Origin: Tamarix chinensis
Taxonomy: Eukaryota; Streptophyta; Magnoliopsida; Caryophyllales; Tamaricaceae
Length of the DNA stretch: 64,000 nt
Reading direction: 5' to 3'
Assembly: GCA_030549775.1 (NCBI GenBank)
Contig: CM060180.1
Coordinates: 91,286,172-91,350,171 of the forward strand
The translations under genes and the position numbers were made by a program. A model generated the notes under the pieces. The model ran no database searches, was not told the DNA's origin, and saw nothing but the letters and a program-made list of their open reading frames with translations. Positions 35,736 to 48,649 of the stretch are shown piece after piece (the stretch's first letter is position 1; each line of letters opens with the position of its first letter).

Positions 35736-38700
35736 TTACTCGAGACGACGAGGTGTACGATCAACCAATACCTTAACATCATCAACAACAGGGCCACAAA
35801 GAGACCCATCAACCTTCATAATATAATTTGAGCTCAAGAATCGAATCCTCGTCCTCGACGAATTAGCTTTAAAACGAAGGATGCCCCGCTTAAACCCACC
35901 TTTCCCTTTAGATTCATAATTAACTCTGAGCATCGATCTATCAGCAAAGGCTTCAACAGCCATAGGACCAACACAATTATTATTGGCATCACCAACAGCA
36001 AAGCTTAATACATAGTTTGTGCTTTTAACGGTCCTGATAATCTGGGTAAGTGCACTTTCAATCCCTCCAACAAGTTCAACTGCCCTTTTGCCTTGTGGTA
36101 CGGAGTAGTGGGCAGAATCGATGTAGTTCACCGCCTTGAGGGACTCAACAATCCAGGCCGGTAACGGTGAGTGATCATCCTCAATCTTTGGAGGGATTAG
36201 GACACCCCATGATGACTTGTGGAATACAAAGGGACCTTCCTCAAAGTCTCCGTTCTTAACCAAGTTACCTACACATACATATATATTTTAGTATAATTAA
36301 TTGTCTATGTACACGAAATAAAGCTATATGCGATCAGATGTATATGTTCAATATGTGTACCTCTAGTGGGTCTTGGAGGGCGCAAGATGTTGATAGCAAC
36401 TGTATCAATGAGAGGGCCACAGGCAGGATCATCTTCAATACGAGGGTTATGCAGGGTGATCTCAACTTGATCAGCCTTTGCCAAGAAACCCCATGCATAA
36501 GAATCAAAACCGACGCTAGTATACATAGTTTGCAGCGGTAAGAGTGCAGAGTCAATATTTACAGGCCGGGGTTTAGAGTTAGATGATGGTGAGACGGAGA
36601 CATTTAGCTTCTCTTCTTGAGCACAAGTCCTTCCAAAGCTGAATGTTAAGGCATAAAAGTATCCTTTCTTTGTTTGAACCTTTTGTCTTATGGATGCTTC
36701 GTTTCCTAGCCTGACCGCATATTTCCCTTCCGGCACAACCAATAACATGTCACCTTGTTTTGTGCCTTCTTCGATGTACTCTACGAATCCGGATGTTTCC
36801 CAATTGGGGATGGCATTTCGATGTTTCAATTTTGTGCCGCTTAAGTCGGTTGGCTTCGGATGTGTCTCAAAGTTGCCGTTTGGTAGTAATCCTGAAATTC
36901 AAAGTTCATGAAAAATTTTACATTAGGTGGTATAGAAATTAACTTGTGTACTCTTGCAAAAATATGTAAACATATTAAAGAATGTTCATTAATTGATTGG
37001 TATTCTGAACCGGATTGTTGATATCAATGGATGTATTTTATGTAGCTGTATATATATATATATATATATACAGGCGTAATTAACCCTTAGAAAATGAATA
37101 CAAATAATAATACCATAGGTATGGTAACTTTAAATAGGTCAATACTACTGTCAGACTCGATGTGTTGTTCCTGATCTTCATGGGAAGTAATTCAAACTAA
37201 AAATAAATGATACTAGCTAGGATAAGGTTTTGCGGATCATAAGAATACAATCAACAAGAGCTACAAGCGAGCCCGCAAAGAAAGAGGTGTCTTATGGAAC
37301 AGTCACTAGTTAGTGGTGGCAAATGAATGAGATCTGGCAGGACATGTGTTCGATCATGTGACGAAATGGAAATAGCTGACTGAGATTGATCTGGCCAAAT
37401 CTCAAATCTCTGACGCAACGACGTGGCTTACTCAACTTTCCAGTCATACATCTTTCTGTTACTAATTCTTTTTCTTCATTTTGTTTTACCACCATCGATT
37501 TTTTTTATAGGTAAGATAGGAACTCGCGTCATGAAGACAATACAATATTACAGAAAAGCAGCAACATTATAAACTACTTCCTGAATCCTTTAGGAAAAAT
37601 GTTTGATGAGAAATTGAATTATACGTGGGAAACGTGACTCTGCAACATTAATTATTTTGAAACCGTCGTAGTTAATTATTTGAAAACTTTATATTCTAAT
37701 GACGTGAATGTTCTTTTTTATTTTACTCCTCATTATTATTAAATTTTTTTAAGGATTATCTAGGTTTTTAAGATAGATCGAAACTCAGTCATCTGTCTAC
37801 GCTATAGGTGCTACAAGTGCTTATACCATTTATGCTAATAACCTTGGTTTTATTATTGGTTTTCGGGATGAGTATCCATAAACAAATGTTCATACTATTA
37901 AAAAGTAGGTAGAAAATTTTGGCCTTTAATATCACCCACTAAGATTTTTATCATTAAATCACCACAATTATCATGTTAGGGATTTTTTTTTTAAAACTAT
38001 GTTCATTGACCCTAGTAGTTATTAAGGCAAGACCGACTAGGATTGAAGGTAAATCTCTGACACGGAATATCTCAACAAAAAAACAAAAAAAAACTAATAA
38101 TATAAAAAATAGTAGTAAATTATGATTGCCTTTCCTCTAAAGACGAGAAAAGACCCCATGTTCGCACTCGATCACTGGATGTTGAACAACCGAGCTCTCA
38201 AGCCGAAGATATCGAATACTTAAAATAACTAAAGAAGCAATTGTATAAATTCCACCAACAATTGTCGAAAGGATTCATATCTACAATCTTTAAGACGCGT
38301 GCCCTGCCCTATAAATGATGAGTAAAAATACATAGTAAATACGTATTTATGGGAAAAAATTAGCAACAGCTGAAAGGTGGAGGCAAACAGTAGAGATGGG
38401 GAAGGTCTATAGGATGGCCATATGGGAGCTGAGATTTGCCATAAACCGGATCAAGAGTGCCATGAACTGTACTTGATCAAGTCGTGTGTGTGTGTGGGGG
38501 GGGGGGGGGGGTGTAGTATACACATATATATGAAGCGGCTGAAGAGGGAGACAAGAAGGTAACTAAGCAGAATAGCAAGAGAAAGGATGCATATTGTGTA
38601 CGGAGGATATATATCTATATATATATATATTAGCATTCAATAAACTCGCAATGCTATAGAAGGTTGAAGGTGGCCGGCGTGTTCCACATGCATGGGAGTT

Positions 38701-39010
38701 GGTTGATTTAGAAAAGGACTGGTATATACATAAATTAGGAAGTCGTATTCGTACTAGGGACGCAAGTAGAACAAATGCACAGCGCTCTCAGTCTCAGCAA
38801 ACCGAACCAATTGCATTGCAAGTACCGAAAGAAACTAGCATAAAAGAAATTAAAGTCATTTTATTTTTCCATACATAGTCTCAGCATAAAAGAAAAAAGA
38901 GAACGCGCACTAAAAAATTAAGGATCTAAGTTTCAAACGAAATATGACAGACCTCCAAAGGCAACGTCAGAGGCAGCCAAAAGCAGCAAAATAGTCGAAA
39001 GCCTCCACAT
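35736..39010 (-). CDS. DUF642 secreted cell-wall protein (BIIDXI-like), three exons, intact
   Basis: This is the only intact host gene. Exons (minus strand) are 39010-38953, 36891-36361 and 36268-35736, joined at GT-AG introns with a Gly codon split at both junctions. They give 373 residues and a stop, the usual length of the family. Residues 1-19 (MWRLSTILLLL...) form a signal peptide. The first DUF642 domain starts LLPNGNFE and includes AIPNWETSGFVEYI, GDMLLVVPEG-YAVRLGNEA and DPACGPLIDTVAI. The second starts NLVKNGDFEEGPF and includes SPLPAWIVESLKAVNYID, GKRAVELVGG, GKGGFKRGILRF and LCGPVVDDVKVLVD. Paired cysteines are kept. Arabidopsis relatives (BIIDXI group) act in the cell wall, bind wall polysaccharide and influence pectin methylesterase activity. 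Codon frame is clean throughout, unlike everything around it. The start codon is the ATG heading the signal peptide; an in-frame upstream ATG at 39160 lies beyond the TATA-like box. Confidence 0.95.
36892..38952 (-). other. Intron 1 of the DUF642 gene (2.06 kb)
   Basis: It begins GTCTGTC and ends AATTTCAG (minus strand). It holds short (TA)n runs, a G16 run and SINE-like or low-copy debris, and no coding sequence. Intron 2 (36360-36269) is 92 bp. Confidence 0.85.
38496..38511. repeat. (GT)n followed by a G16 run
   Basis: Sixteen consecutive G preceded by a TG dinucleotide run within intron 1. Such runs are prone to sequencing error. Confidence 0.9.
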
Positions 39011-39095
39011 TTTTTGTTTCGATGATACGGCGTGTGTGTGAGCTAGCTCGCCGCGCACAGATAGGAGTAAGGAATAAGTTCGCTGGCATGCAGGC

Positions 39096-39104
39096 CCTTT
39101 TATG
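39096..39104 (-). promoter_or_regulatory. TATA-like box of the DUF642 gene
   Basis: CATAAAAGG on the minus strand, 86-94 bp upstream of the start codon, giving a leader of about 60 bp if transcription starts about 30 bp downstream. Confidence 0.55.
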
Positions 39105-39164
39105 AGTTGCGTTCTGCGACTTAGACCCCATGTTCGCAGCAAAATTACACCGTTTGACACTTGG

Positions 39165-39203
39165 GGTAAAGGGGGTGAAACAAAACAAAGTACCCCCTTT
39201 ACC
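39165..39203. promoter_or_regulatory. Perfect 12-bp inverted repeat upstream of the DUF642 gene
   Basis: GGTAAAGGGGGT (39165-39176) and ACCCCCTTTACC (39192-39203) are exact inverted copies with a 15-bp loop, about 155-195 bp upstream of the start codon. A palindromic protein-binding site or a small hairpin are both possible; function is inferred. Confidence 0.5.
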
Positions 39204-40470
39204 GAGTTTTAAACATAAATAAATAAAAGTGCCGACTGAGCATAAAGGGGCTAAATGAGCCCTGCTATCCACATGCAGATCATGAGGTGGTTGATTGATG
39301 ATCATGCTCTTTCTGTCGCCTTTAAGGCACTAACTCCAAACAAAGTGATATCGGTCCAAGATTTTCAGAACAAGAGGGAAGCATTATGCCCTTAATTAAT
39401 TTGTCGACTATTTAAATCACAAAATGCTAAGGAGGAGGAGGACGGAGGAAAATATCGAAAGAAATACAATAATATCATCTGACCAACTGGTTTAAGAATA
39501 TTTACGTAGGCTAAGATATTAATTATACAGATATATTATTGGTATGCCGATCGAATCCCCATGTGCTCGCCCATGCCTTGGATCGTGGGTTTTGATCACT
39601 GTCCCAATATAATTAGATGACCATGGAGGACTCATGTTCCGCTCTCTCTCTCTTTATTTTCCATTCTGGTCGGCCATAATTCGTTACTCCGTTTGCCGTT
39701 TTCACGTGCATGAGCTGACAAGAGAGAAGATAAGTTAATAATGGCCCGCATTATACGATTTAAATGAACTGGCTGTAAATGGAGGGCCGCATAGAAATTT
39801 ACAGTGTTAGGAGCGCCTGATAGAGCCTCGGCGTCAGTTTGGTTTGGTTTGGTTTGGGTGAATCCAGAAATCATCTACCTCAGTTCCCTCCCTTTGACAT
39901 TATATTCACTTGGGATGGGTGGACACTATGCCCGAACCATCCTGTTTTTAAAAACCTCGTTTTTAATTGAGGTGAATTTCAAATATTGACCGATATAACC
40001 TTGGTTCCTTCCGACTCATCTCAATTAAAAATATTAAAATAACTTTTATAAAAGTTAGATTAATATTATCAAAATATTATTTTAAAATATTTACATCAAT
40101 TAACCTTAATCTTAATTATTTACGGTCGTCGTCCCCATTCCCTTTAATTAAACCAAATCATTAGGGCCCCCAAAATGGATTCTACATGTTTATTGAATGT
40201 AATTTTCACTTACCTATGTTCATTAAGTAAGTATTTTTTTGTATAATTGATAAAGTAGGAAAAAGTAATACAAGTCCGTATTAAACTAGTCACCACCAAA
40301 TATTAAAGCTACGACGATGAAAGCCCTGCGCCAATAAAAGACGACCAAAACTTATCGAGGGAGCGTCTACTCCCTCTCGACATATATATTTGATGTTCTA
40401 AGTCTATGCATAGTCATTACAAAAAAGTAATTAACTCCATACCAAACATAAAAATATCATTACTTAATTG
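39204..40470. other. Intergenic AT-rich spacer
   Basis: There is no convincing gene. A short TTTGGTTTGG run lies at 39838-39858. The rest is unique-looking or decayed sequence. Confidence 0.5.
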
Positions 40471-40479
40471 ATCCATAAA

Positions 40480-40861
40480 TATATTACTAAATATAAGAGG
40501 CACTCATATTTTTACCTAAATATGCTTGTGAGACAACCGCAAAGGCACAATGGAGAAGAAACTAATAAATACAAGGCATCTGTATTTTCCCTCTCTTTAT
40601 AACTTTGACTTGGCTTTTCTATACATGACTTCTCTTTTGGGATCCTTTATAATTGTGTATCCTAATCCTCTTGACTCCAAGCTTCACTCCTCATATTGTG
40701 TTGTTTTCCCTTAGTTTCTTTCCTAAGTTATCTTGATTTCATCCTTTCCAACGAACCTAGGCCGACAAAGAAAATTTGAGAAGAAGGGTAAAATTATCAT
40801 AACAAATATAGAAAGTTGAGTCATAATACATCAAATAATTCCATAAAATATGTACCCATCA
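40480..40861 (-). mobile_element. Partial LTR (Athila/Tat-like), homologous to the right part of 41314-43039
   Basis: The stretch from GGCACTCATATTTTTACC to TACCCATCA aligns well with 42610-43039, including an AATTATCATAACAAATATA-like block. Both copies are followed by an AACACCTCATACTT / AATACCCCATACTT stretch that reads as a polypurine tract on the minus strand. Confidence 0.55.
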
Positions 40862-40959
40862 AACACCTCATACTTAGGATAAGTTTTAGGATCGTAGCTC
40901 GAATTCTATCCGGTAGTGAAGCAAGCCCTATAACCAATTTCAACACTTTTATCTCCAAG

Positions 40960-41310
40960 CTCTACCTTTATTGATTTCCTTTAACAATATTTATTTCCAC
41001 CTGTCACCTCATATACTACCATGACCTTATCTTTGAACTCATTAGTCATTCTACTTAAAAGGTTAGCCACAATATTATCTATACTCTTTTTTTCTTTACT
41101 ATGAATGTTGAACTCTTAAAGTAAGAGAATCTTATAGATCAACCTGAGCTTTGCTTCTTTCTTAGCTAGATGGTACTTTAATGGTGCTTGATAAAAATAA
41201 ACGGTCATATCAGTACCCAATATATATATAAGATCAAAATTTGTCTAAGGTAAATACAACAACAAGAAGCTCTTTTTCTATTATAGTGTAGTTTATTTGA
41301 GATTCTGATG
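40960..41310 (-). pseudogene. Athila-like gypsy RNase H remnant
   Basis: The minus strand reads an IIEKELLVVVFTLDKF block (about 41280-41235), APLKYHLAKKEAKLRLIYK (about 41190-41135), and ILLL-EFNIHSKEKKS followed by DNIVANLLSRM (about 41135-41035). These match RNase H motifs of Athila-type elements (EKELLAVVFALDKF ... ADHLSR). One or more stops are present. The adjacent 41314-43039 LTR cuts it off upstream. Confidence 0.75.
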
Positions 41311-41313
41311 AGT

Positions 41314-43039
41314 TGTCGTAGATATTCCAAATTAAACACGAAATACACAGACTAATAGTAAGTAGCAAATAGGTGTCAATCCCATGATGACTGTAATTTA
41401 ATTCATAGGGTTCTATTATTAAATAAATTCATCTAGTTGTTAATTGATTAAAAACTAATTACTAATAATAAAAAGAATAAAATAAAAATTAAGAAAATAA
41501 CTAAATACAAATAATGGGATAATAGGGGTTAAAAGACATTTTCAGCATAAAGATGTCAACCGATCATCGAATAATGTGGTTATGTTGTATTTTAATGTGA
41601 ACGTACATAAGCTCACACACGTCCACTTCATAGCATCCCTTTATATAAACAAACCAAGGTGTTCTTATGATTTATTATCTAACAAATTAATAAATTAGGA
41701 TAAGATCTCTAAATTTAATTGATGGTTGCATTAACAATTAGAGAGCAACAAACTAGAACCGTAATTACAGTCAGCTCAAAATGTGTAATTTTAAAGATCA
41801 ATAAATTACATTAAATTAAAATCTTTCTCTAGAAATTAACCAACATATCTGCTACTTTAAGATACAAATATTAACAATTATGGGTTAACTTTACTATCCT
41901 ACCATTCGATTATTAATCAAATTAGCTAGGCAATCAATTCTAGATAACAAAGCACAAGTCTTACATCACTGATCATTATTAATGGTTTCTTAATCCAATA
42001 AAATACACATAAGAATTAAATCCAATTTACATCTCACGATCAATTATCTCATAACATTCAATCACTCCCCTACCCCATACTAATCTAACTTAGCATATTG
42101 ATAAACCAGAAAACGCATAACCTAAGCACATAAAAATCATAATTTTAATTAACATAGATAAATAAAGCTAAAACATATTAAATTTAATTTATACATAATC
42201 ACAAATTTAATTCATTAAACTAATAACAAGAATTTCATTAACGCAATAAAAAGTATGAAACAAATAAACATGATCGAGGGAAGAACTAACTTAGGAGATT
42301 CCAAAATCACAAACACTATATGATCTTCAATCCTTATATTATAGCAATAAAATAATTATTTATTTTGAAATTTTTTAAACTAATTTTTTTTCAAAATAAA
42401 TAGTTATCTTGGATAACTATTTTTAATACGTAGCTCCAAACAAGCACTGAATCTAACAGAAGAAACCTAATGGTTTAGAAATAATGGAAATAAAGTCCAA
42501 TTTTTTACATTAATCTCCTCTTTGATATCTATTCGACTTAATACAAATTATCTATATAGATAGAAGGTTTTATGAATGAAATCTAAAATTTGGTAAAAAT
42601 ATGGTCTATATTATTGAATACAGGGTACTCATATTTTTACCCTACATATATGCACACGAGATAAGTTAATGAAGCATGTAGGAGGAAAGAAAAGAAATAC
42701 AATTCATAACTCATAAATATGGGGCCCCATATTTTCTAGTCATAAATATCTAGCACCCATATTTTTTGCTCCTTCATTATCCTTTTTTGTATTTTTCTAA
42801 ACATGAATTAAGTTTTAGGATCTTATATGATAGTGCATCCAAATTTCCATGACTCCAAGATTTGATCATTATATTGTGGTTCTTTTCCATAGTTTTCTTC
42901 CAAAATTACCTTCATTTAATCTTTTCCTACAAAACTAGGCCAATAGAGAAAAATCAAGGAAAATAGATCAATTATCATAACAAATATACAAAGTTAGGTT
43001 AAGATACACTAATTAATTTCATAAAAAACGTACCTAGCA
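41314..43039 (-). mobile_element. LTR, 1.7 kb, Athila/Tat-like
   Basis: It starts TGTCGTAGATATTCC and ends CGTACCTAGCA (plus strand). Read on the minus strand it begins TGCTAGGTACG and ends TCTACGACA, preceded by a GTATGGGGTATT purine tract, which suggests an LTR of a minus-strand element. No 5-bp duplication is seen. It abuts the RNase H remnant at 41310. Its TGTCGTA start and general layout resemble the 50200-51724 solo LTR. Confidence 0.55.
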
Positions 43040-43845
43040 AATACCCCATACTTGAACCATTGATTTCCCTCAAGAAACATACCCATAATAAGTATGAGAA
43101 GTCCTAATTATCAAGAAACATATGCCCCGCCTTCTAATAGGTACCAAATATATCAATAATTTACATATATAATGCACACGTTTCGTGAGGACTCAAAATA
43201 ATGAAAGTTAAACATGCAAAAAATTATCTTCCAATTCCTTTTAGGTCATATTAGTCACAACCAATTCACCATCCAAATCCATTTTTTAAGCCATAAACAA
43301 TAACAAATATGAAGAATTAGTCCAATAGATTCTCACTTTAGGCATGTGGAGCACTCCACTCTATTTTCCATTACTTATAAACCGATACTTATGAAAATCA
43401 AGAGATCTTTTATTTGGTTGTAACAAGGCTAGGGTCTAATGTAGGATAAATTCTAGGAGTGTGATGCAATATTTATTACTAAAGAATCACACAACTTTCA
43501 TAATTCCAACTCTCTATGATTTTCAACTTCACCTTTTATTAAATGAACTTTCTATCTCCAATCATCACCTCCGATACGACTAGCATCTACTAGAATACCT
43601 TTTTTTTATAATTTGAGTCATGTTTCATCATATAGATACATTTTACACGCCATCTTATCGAGCATAAGGATTTAATAGTTGTACAATCTACCCTTTGGTT
43701 TCCACATTGGTAACCCTAACATTTTTTTTCTATTTTTTATATTTTTTCCATCATTTTTTGAAATAATTTGACTCACTATTTACTAAACGATACTAAAATG
43801 CCACTATGCTCAAAATTTCAATCATATTAATAGATTGTTATGAAC
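43040..43845. other. Decayed retrotransposon-internal or spacer DNA
   Basis: It begins with the polypurine-like stretch next to the LTR and continues with AT-rich sequence resembling non-coding 3' internal DNA of Athila elements. No domain is readable. Confidence 0.35.
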
Positions 43846-44237
43846 TTGTGCTCAACTAGCCATCAACTAAGGGAAGATATGTGATATAGATAATCATCTA
43901 TGTATGAAGGTTAAATACCAAGAAAATATGCATAAAATGGAACCTTGATAACCCCATTCCAAATTGTTCATATAGATTATTAAACTTTCTTATGATGCAC
44001 TTGGCCTAAAATACTCCCTCAATCTGATTTGAGGAGTTTGATTTGGATAATTGAGAAGATGAGCTAGCAATTCTGGACTAATCAATCTAAACCTATCCAG
44101 AATCACCATTTTAGCTCTAAAGTATAGGTTATCATATCTTGGAAAAAATCTACCCTGTTCAACTTGAATTTGAATGGTAAGAATTAGGATTTTTTATCTA
44201 TACCTAACCACTCTTGTGATTGTATCAATTGTTTTGC

Positions 44238-44245
44238 TATAAATA
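44238..44245 (+). promoter_or_regulatory. TATA box of the gypsy element 2 LTR
   Basis: GCTATAAATAGCTC within the LTR, followed by a T/C-rich leader. Confidence 0.5.
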
Positions 44246-44989
44246 GCTCTAATCACATATTCTATTCACCTTTCTTTTAGCCACCAAAAATATTTTATCC
44301 CTCAAGCAATAGCCTTCTTCTATCTCCACTTTGAGCCATGCATTTGAATCCTTTTTTTCTTTTTTGATCATTTCTATAGCTCCCTCTTATTTTTTTGGTA
44401 GGTAAGAAAGAGTTAGATTTAAGAGAAATTTGAGTTGTCTTAACAAAATCTTCCTCTATTTTCTCTTGGATGTGGTATGTATATTTTTCCCTTTTTATTT
44501 TAAGTTTTTATTGAAGAAGATTGTTCAATGATTTATGATCTTGAACTTGTTTTTCTAAGGTTTTAAAAGTTCAAGATTTCCATAGACTGAGTTTTCTTGT
44601 TTAAGAAAAGTTTTATCTGCATCAATTAAATCATTATTATGCCTAAAATTTGAATTATTTAAGCTTCTGTGTTATGAAACCTTTAAATTTTTTATGTTAT
44701 ATGCTGGCATGAGTATATGGCATTTTAGATGTGATACTATGTTGTTAGACTGTAAAAGTTTGAGAGTTATGCATGAATTTTGAGGAAAACTAGGTTGTGA
44801 TAATTAATGGTGAAATATGTAACCGTTGTAAGGTAGAAATGTGTCTATGTAATGTTAGTCGATGTTTCAATTTGGTATGGTAGGGAATTATAAGTATGAT
44901 CTGCATGAAAATACCTGTTTTGTGTTATTTGAGGAAAAACAGATTGACTAGTTAGGTTCAATGGATAGAATGGTCCTTGTAATAATCAA

Positions 44990-45225
44990 CTGGTCAACCC
45001 AACCCATCGATTGGTAGGTCTATAGTGACCTTAGCCATTGACTGGTTTGCATAATCGATCGATTGGTATATGAATAGTCGACTAGTTTGCCAAAACTAAT
45101 AGATCAGTTTGATAAAAATTTGGATTTGGTCTAGCCAAATCAATCAACTGGTTGGCCTAAACCGATCATCTAGTTTATACAACCAATTGACTAGTTATAT
45201 TAGATTAATCGATTGGTTCGACTTG
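44990..45225. repeat. Imperfect repeats of CGATTGGT / CAATTGACTAGTT type
   Basis: About eight motif copies (ATCGATCGATTGGT, CAATTGACTAGTT, CAATCAACTGGTT) in alternating orientation inside the LTR. Confidence 0.6.
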
Positions 45226-47041
45226 TTTGTGTGATTGTGATTTTTTGGCTTAGATATGATTTGAGATTGTGCATAACGCAGTTATATAAATATCTAATGG
45301 GTAGAATACATATGTTGACATGGATCAATAACCTAATGGATGGATTAAATGAACCCTGATTCATGACATACTCATTGGGAGGGTGTCGTAAAGGCCTTGA
45401 TGTGTAAACCCCAAATAAAATGTGATGGTTTTGGAAAGGGAAATGAAGTATGGACCTTATCATGGATGGTTTAATATAAAAAAATTTGTTAATATTGAGC
45501 AAGCATTAATGGAAATCTCACACATAGTTGGGGATGGAAAGTTTTAACATGGAATAAGTATGTGAATATCTTACTTAAATATTATATAAGCCTTGTGTGA
45601 TCACATAACCTCAATAATAATGTACTAACCATGTAAAGTAAAAGACAATTGATATGTGTATGGATCTAGGTTACACAATCCTCAATTAGCTATGACGGGG
45701 TTAGTTTGCTTTTGGACATTTATTGATGCCTTTGAGCTTTACCTTCAGGTACGATCCTAGTAGATTCCGATACCTTACCTACTCTATACACTAATGATGT
45801 ATTAGGGGGTATCAATACTAAAGGATCTAGTTACCCAGGTGGTTTTGGATTCAGCCTGGACTTATGTCCGTTATTATTATTTGGCTTCGACTTGGGCTTT
45901 GTATCCTTTATATTAGATAGGCTTCCATAGTATATGATACCGTAGGGTGATGCACAATCTATCGCTCGATGATAATGATAAAATATTGGAATAAATAATT
46001 GGATAATAATTGGAATGAGTAACTAAATAGTAGTTGGAATGAGTAATTAGAATAATGATTGGAATGAGTAACTAGATGATAGCTTGGATAAGTATGTGGA
46101 TAAGATTTGAATAAGTATTTAGAAAAGAATAAAAATAAGGATGTGTATGTTGATGTAGATATAGAGGAAAATAAGAGAGAAGGAATAGGAAAGAGAAACA
46201 ATGACTGTAAAAGAACAACCTAATTGATTAAGTAAGTTGGAAAATAAATATGAAAAATCATGTGAATGGATGGTAAAAACCCTAGTTTTCATATGAATAA
46301 CCTATCCAGTATTGTATGTGACATTCTATAATATTTTATTATGAAGACAATTATGATGCATCTAGAATTACTAGAGTTATGCATGGTACTATGTTTTAGC
46401 GCATTACCGACCATGATAGAGTAGGTACATCTAATTATATGGCATTCACATGACTCATGCTAAGTATGATTTCCATGACAAGATAGAATATTGTATGCTT
46501 GTGACTCTTTTTAATAAGGTAACTTGTTTTACTCAAAACTTAGATTACTGATATGTCAATTTGCTCAGTCACCTACTAATTCCAACAAGTAGAGGATAAC
46601 GTGTATGTTTTTGGAGATGGCCAGTAGTGGGCCTACCTTTTCTTGAGCTCAAGTCTTGAGAGCATGGACATCGAGAGATTTTTTATACTTTCTGTGGCAT
46701 ACCAAGGTTTTGCGGCCATGCCCTACCTTGTTTATATTATAATAACCCTATATTTATAATTAACCTACCTCCCTATATTTGATTATGTCGGAGACCATCG
46801 AGGTCCTATGGTGTAAACATTTTCCTTAAATTTTATGTATATTATTTGTGTGTACTCTACGTTATCTTTTGTTTGGTTTAGTTTTTCAGCCTTCTATGTA
46901 ATATGGGACAGGCAACTAATGTCTATCGTATGTTAAGTACAATAGTAGCACCCCACATTTCATAAGTGTGTCTAGTACTTTTTTACTTCTACAATATTTA
47001 AAACGAATTGTTTTGGTAGTGAAAAATGGGATTATTACAGG

Positions 47042-47054
47042 TTGGTATTAGAGC
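47042..47054 (+). promoter_or_regulatory. Primer-binding site (tRNA-Met type) of gypsy element 2
   Basis: TTGGTATTAGAGC differs by one base from the usual plant gypsy TGGTATCAGAGC site and lies directly after the LTR end. Confidence 0.75.
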
Positions 47055-47391
47055 TTTTCTGGCATATTTTTCTACTTTTAAGAATTATTAAGTTGATACC
47101 ACATGATGGTATCTGAAACTTATTATGAAATCCTTTTCACCCTTGATATTTTCTAGCTGATACTATAATATGTTTTATATGATTTCCCCTACTTTTTGAT
47201 TATTTAATTGGAAGTTCAAATATTCCTAAATATAGAATGTCTGTGAGTGAAAGTGGGTTGAAAATGTGTTATAGATAGCTTTTATGTCAAATTGTTATGC
47301 AACTCTTGGTACTCAGTAAATTGGTTGTTCTAATTACTCTTATTCTTTAGGAATCGATGGGCATAAATTGTTGTTACAAGCATATCATGGC

Positions 47392-48260
47392 ATTCATAGA
47401 GAGTTTCAACGCTTAAATGGAAGGCTAGATCAGAGCACCACGACCAACACCAATGTTAGTAACTATACTAGTCCTAGAGGATTAGCTCGGGAGGGTTAGG
47501 CATCATCACCCACCTATCTTCAAGGGTCAAGAAGACCCTAACATTATAGAGTGATTTTTTTGGAATATTTAGAATATCTTCACTACATGTGGTTTCCCTA
47601 CTCACAAGAGCGTTGATGTGGCAGTATATTACCTAAGGGGAAGAGAAAATGCTTGGTAGAGGAGTTTTGAGCATAGAGGTGGAGAACCTACGGGTTGAGG
47701 ACAATTCTTTGAGAAGCTTTGTGCCCTTGTTTATCCCACACACCATTATATGAAGAAGTACAATGTGTTCATGGCCCTTTGGTAGGGAGACATGACAATC
47801 AAGGATTATTAAATGAGATTCATAGATTTGGTGTAGTTTGCTCTAAAGGTGGAGGTCAATGAGGTGATGCAAGTTAGTCATTTGAAGAATGACTTAGGAA
47901 TAAGATATCATGAGCTATTAGGGGGGGTTACTTCACTAGACATGGTGGAAATGTACGAGCACGCCTCGAGTTCCTAATTGGTGGGCAAAAGGAAGTTTGA
48001 GGGTTATCAATGTCCTGATGATAGGAAGAAGGATTATTTTGGAGGAAGCATGTCGCCTAAGTTTGGTAGAAGTATGAGGTTGGAAACCTGAGTTGGAGAT
48101 TAATCTAGAAGAATTATGGGGGAGAGGCATTACCATTACAAACATTGTGGACCAAAATACTCGTGAGTAGATTGTGTAGCCGACAAGGTGACATGCCATG
48201 GATGTGGCATGGTGGGGGCACAAGGCTTATGAGTGTTGAGTTGGAGGTGGAAGAATTTAG
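47392..48260 (+). pseudogene. gag of gypsy element 2 (decayed)
   Basis: Readable blocks include RHHPPIFKGQEDPN (about 47495-47540), NIFTTCGFPTHKSVDVAVYYLRG (about 47570-47640) and a WGQFFEKLC-like block, all typical of chromoviral capsid. A degenerate pair of CCHC zinc knuckles lies at about 48130-48230 (KHCGPKYS, then CHGCGMVG). Stops and shifts prevent a product. Confidence 0.8.
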
Positions 48261-48649
48261 AGGAGCAAACCTAGGGCTCAGAGTACCCAAATCGATTCAG
48301 CAGTTATAGCCATAGACTCATAGAGTACCTCTATCACCAGTTATTTTTTCCGGTCATGCTATCCAAGAGGTCAAAGGCCTCGTACCTTTCAACAAGGGTA
48401 GAGATCAACCAGTGTAGTGGGAGTTTCCTTAGGAGTATGCTTGAATGTGATTAGCCAATTAGAGGTAGAGCGTCAGGCCAATGTAATGACTAATATTCTC
48501 ATTATCTCTACCTTTACAACATGTCTATTATTTAACTCTAGTGTATAACACTCTTTTTTACCATCCACATTTGTAGCTAGAGCTACTTTATCTCCTTCCA
48601 GTAGTATTTCCACTTTTGTTGTGTTATCCTTTGAGGATAGGATTGCATG

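Larger units (their letters stand above)
43850..47039 (+). mobile_element. 5' LTR of gypsy element 2 (left boundary approximate)
   Basis: The right end GGGATTATTACA at 47039 is followed within 3 bp by a tRNA-Met type primer site, so the LTR end is secure. A TATAAATA box lies at 44238. A long leader with several low-complexity frames follows. The tail (GGTAGTGAAAAATGGG) resembles the tail of the 1581-5692 LTR, so both are probably from one long-LTR chromovirus lineage. The left boundary was not resolved and is placed near TGTTATGAAC. Confidence 0.6.

Noticed and set aside
38933..39160. Upstream in-frame ATG extending the DUF642 protein N-terminus
   Set aside because: It lies upstream of the TATA-like box and would bury the signal peptide; the ATG at 39010 gives a normal secreted protein.
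45959..46201. 80-codon minus frame rich in Ser/Tyr/Phe
   Set aside because: AT-rich leader of the gypsy 2 LTR; no homology, start context or conserved block.
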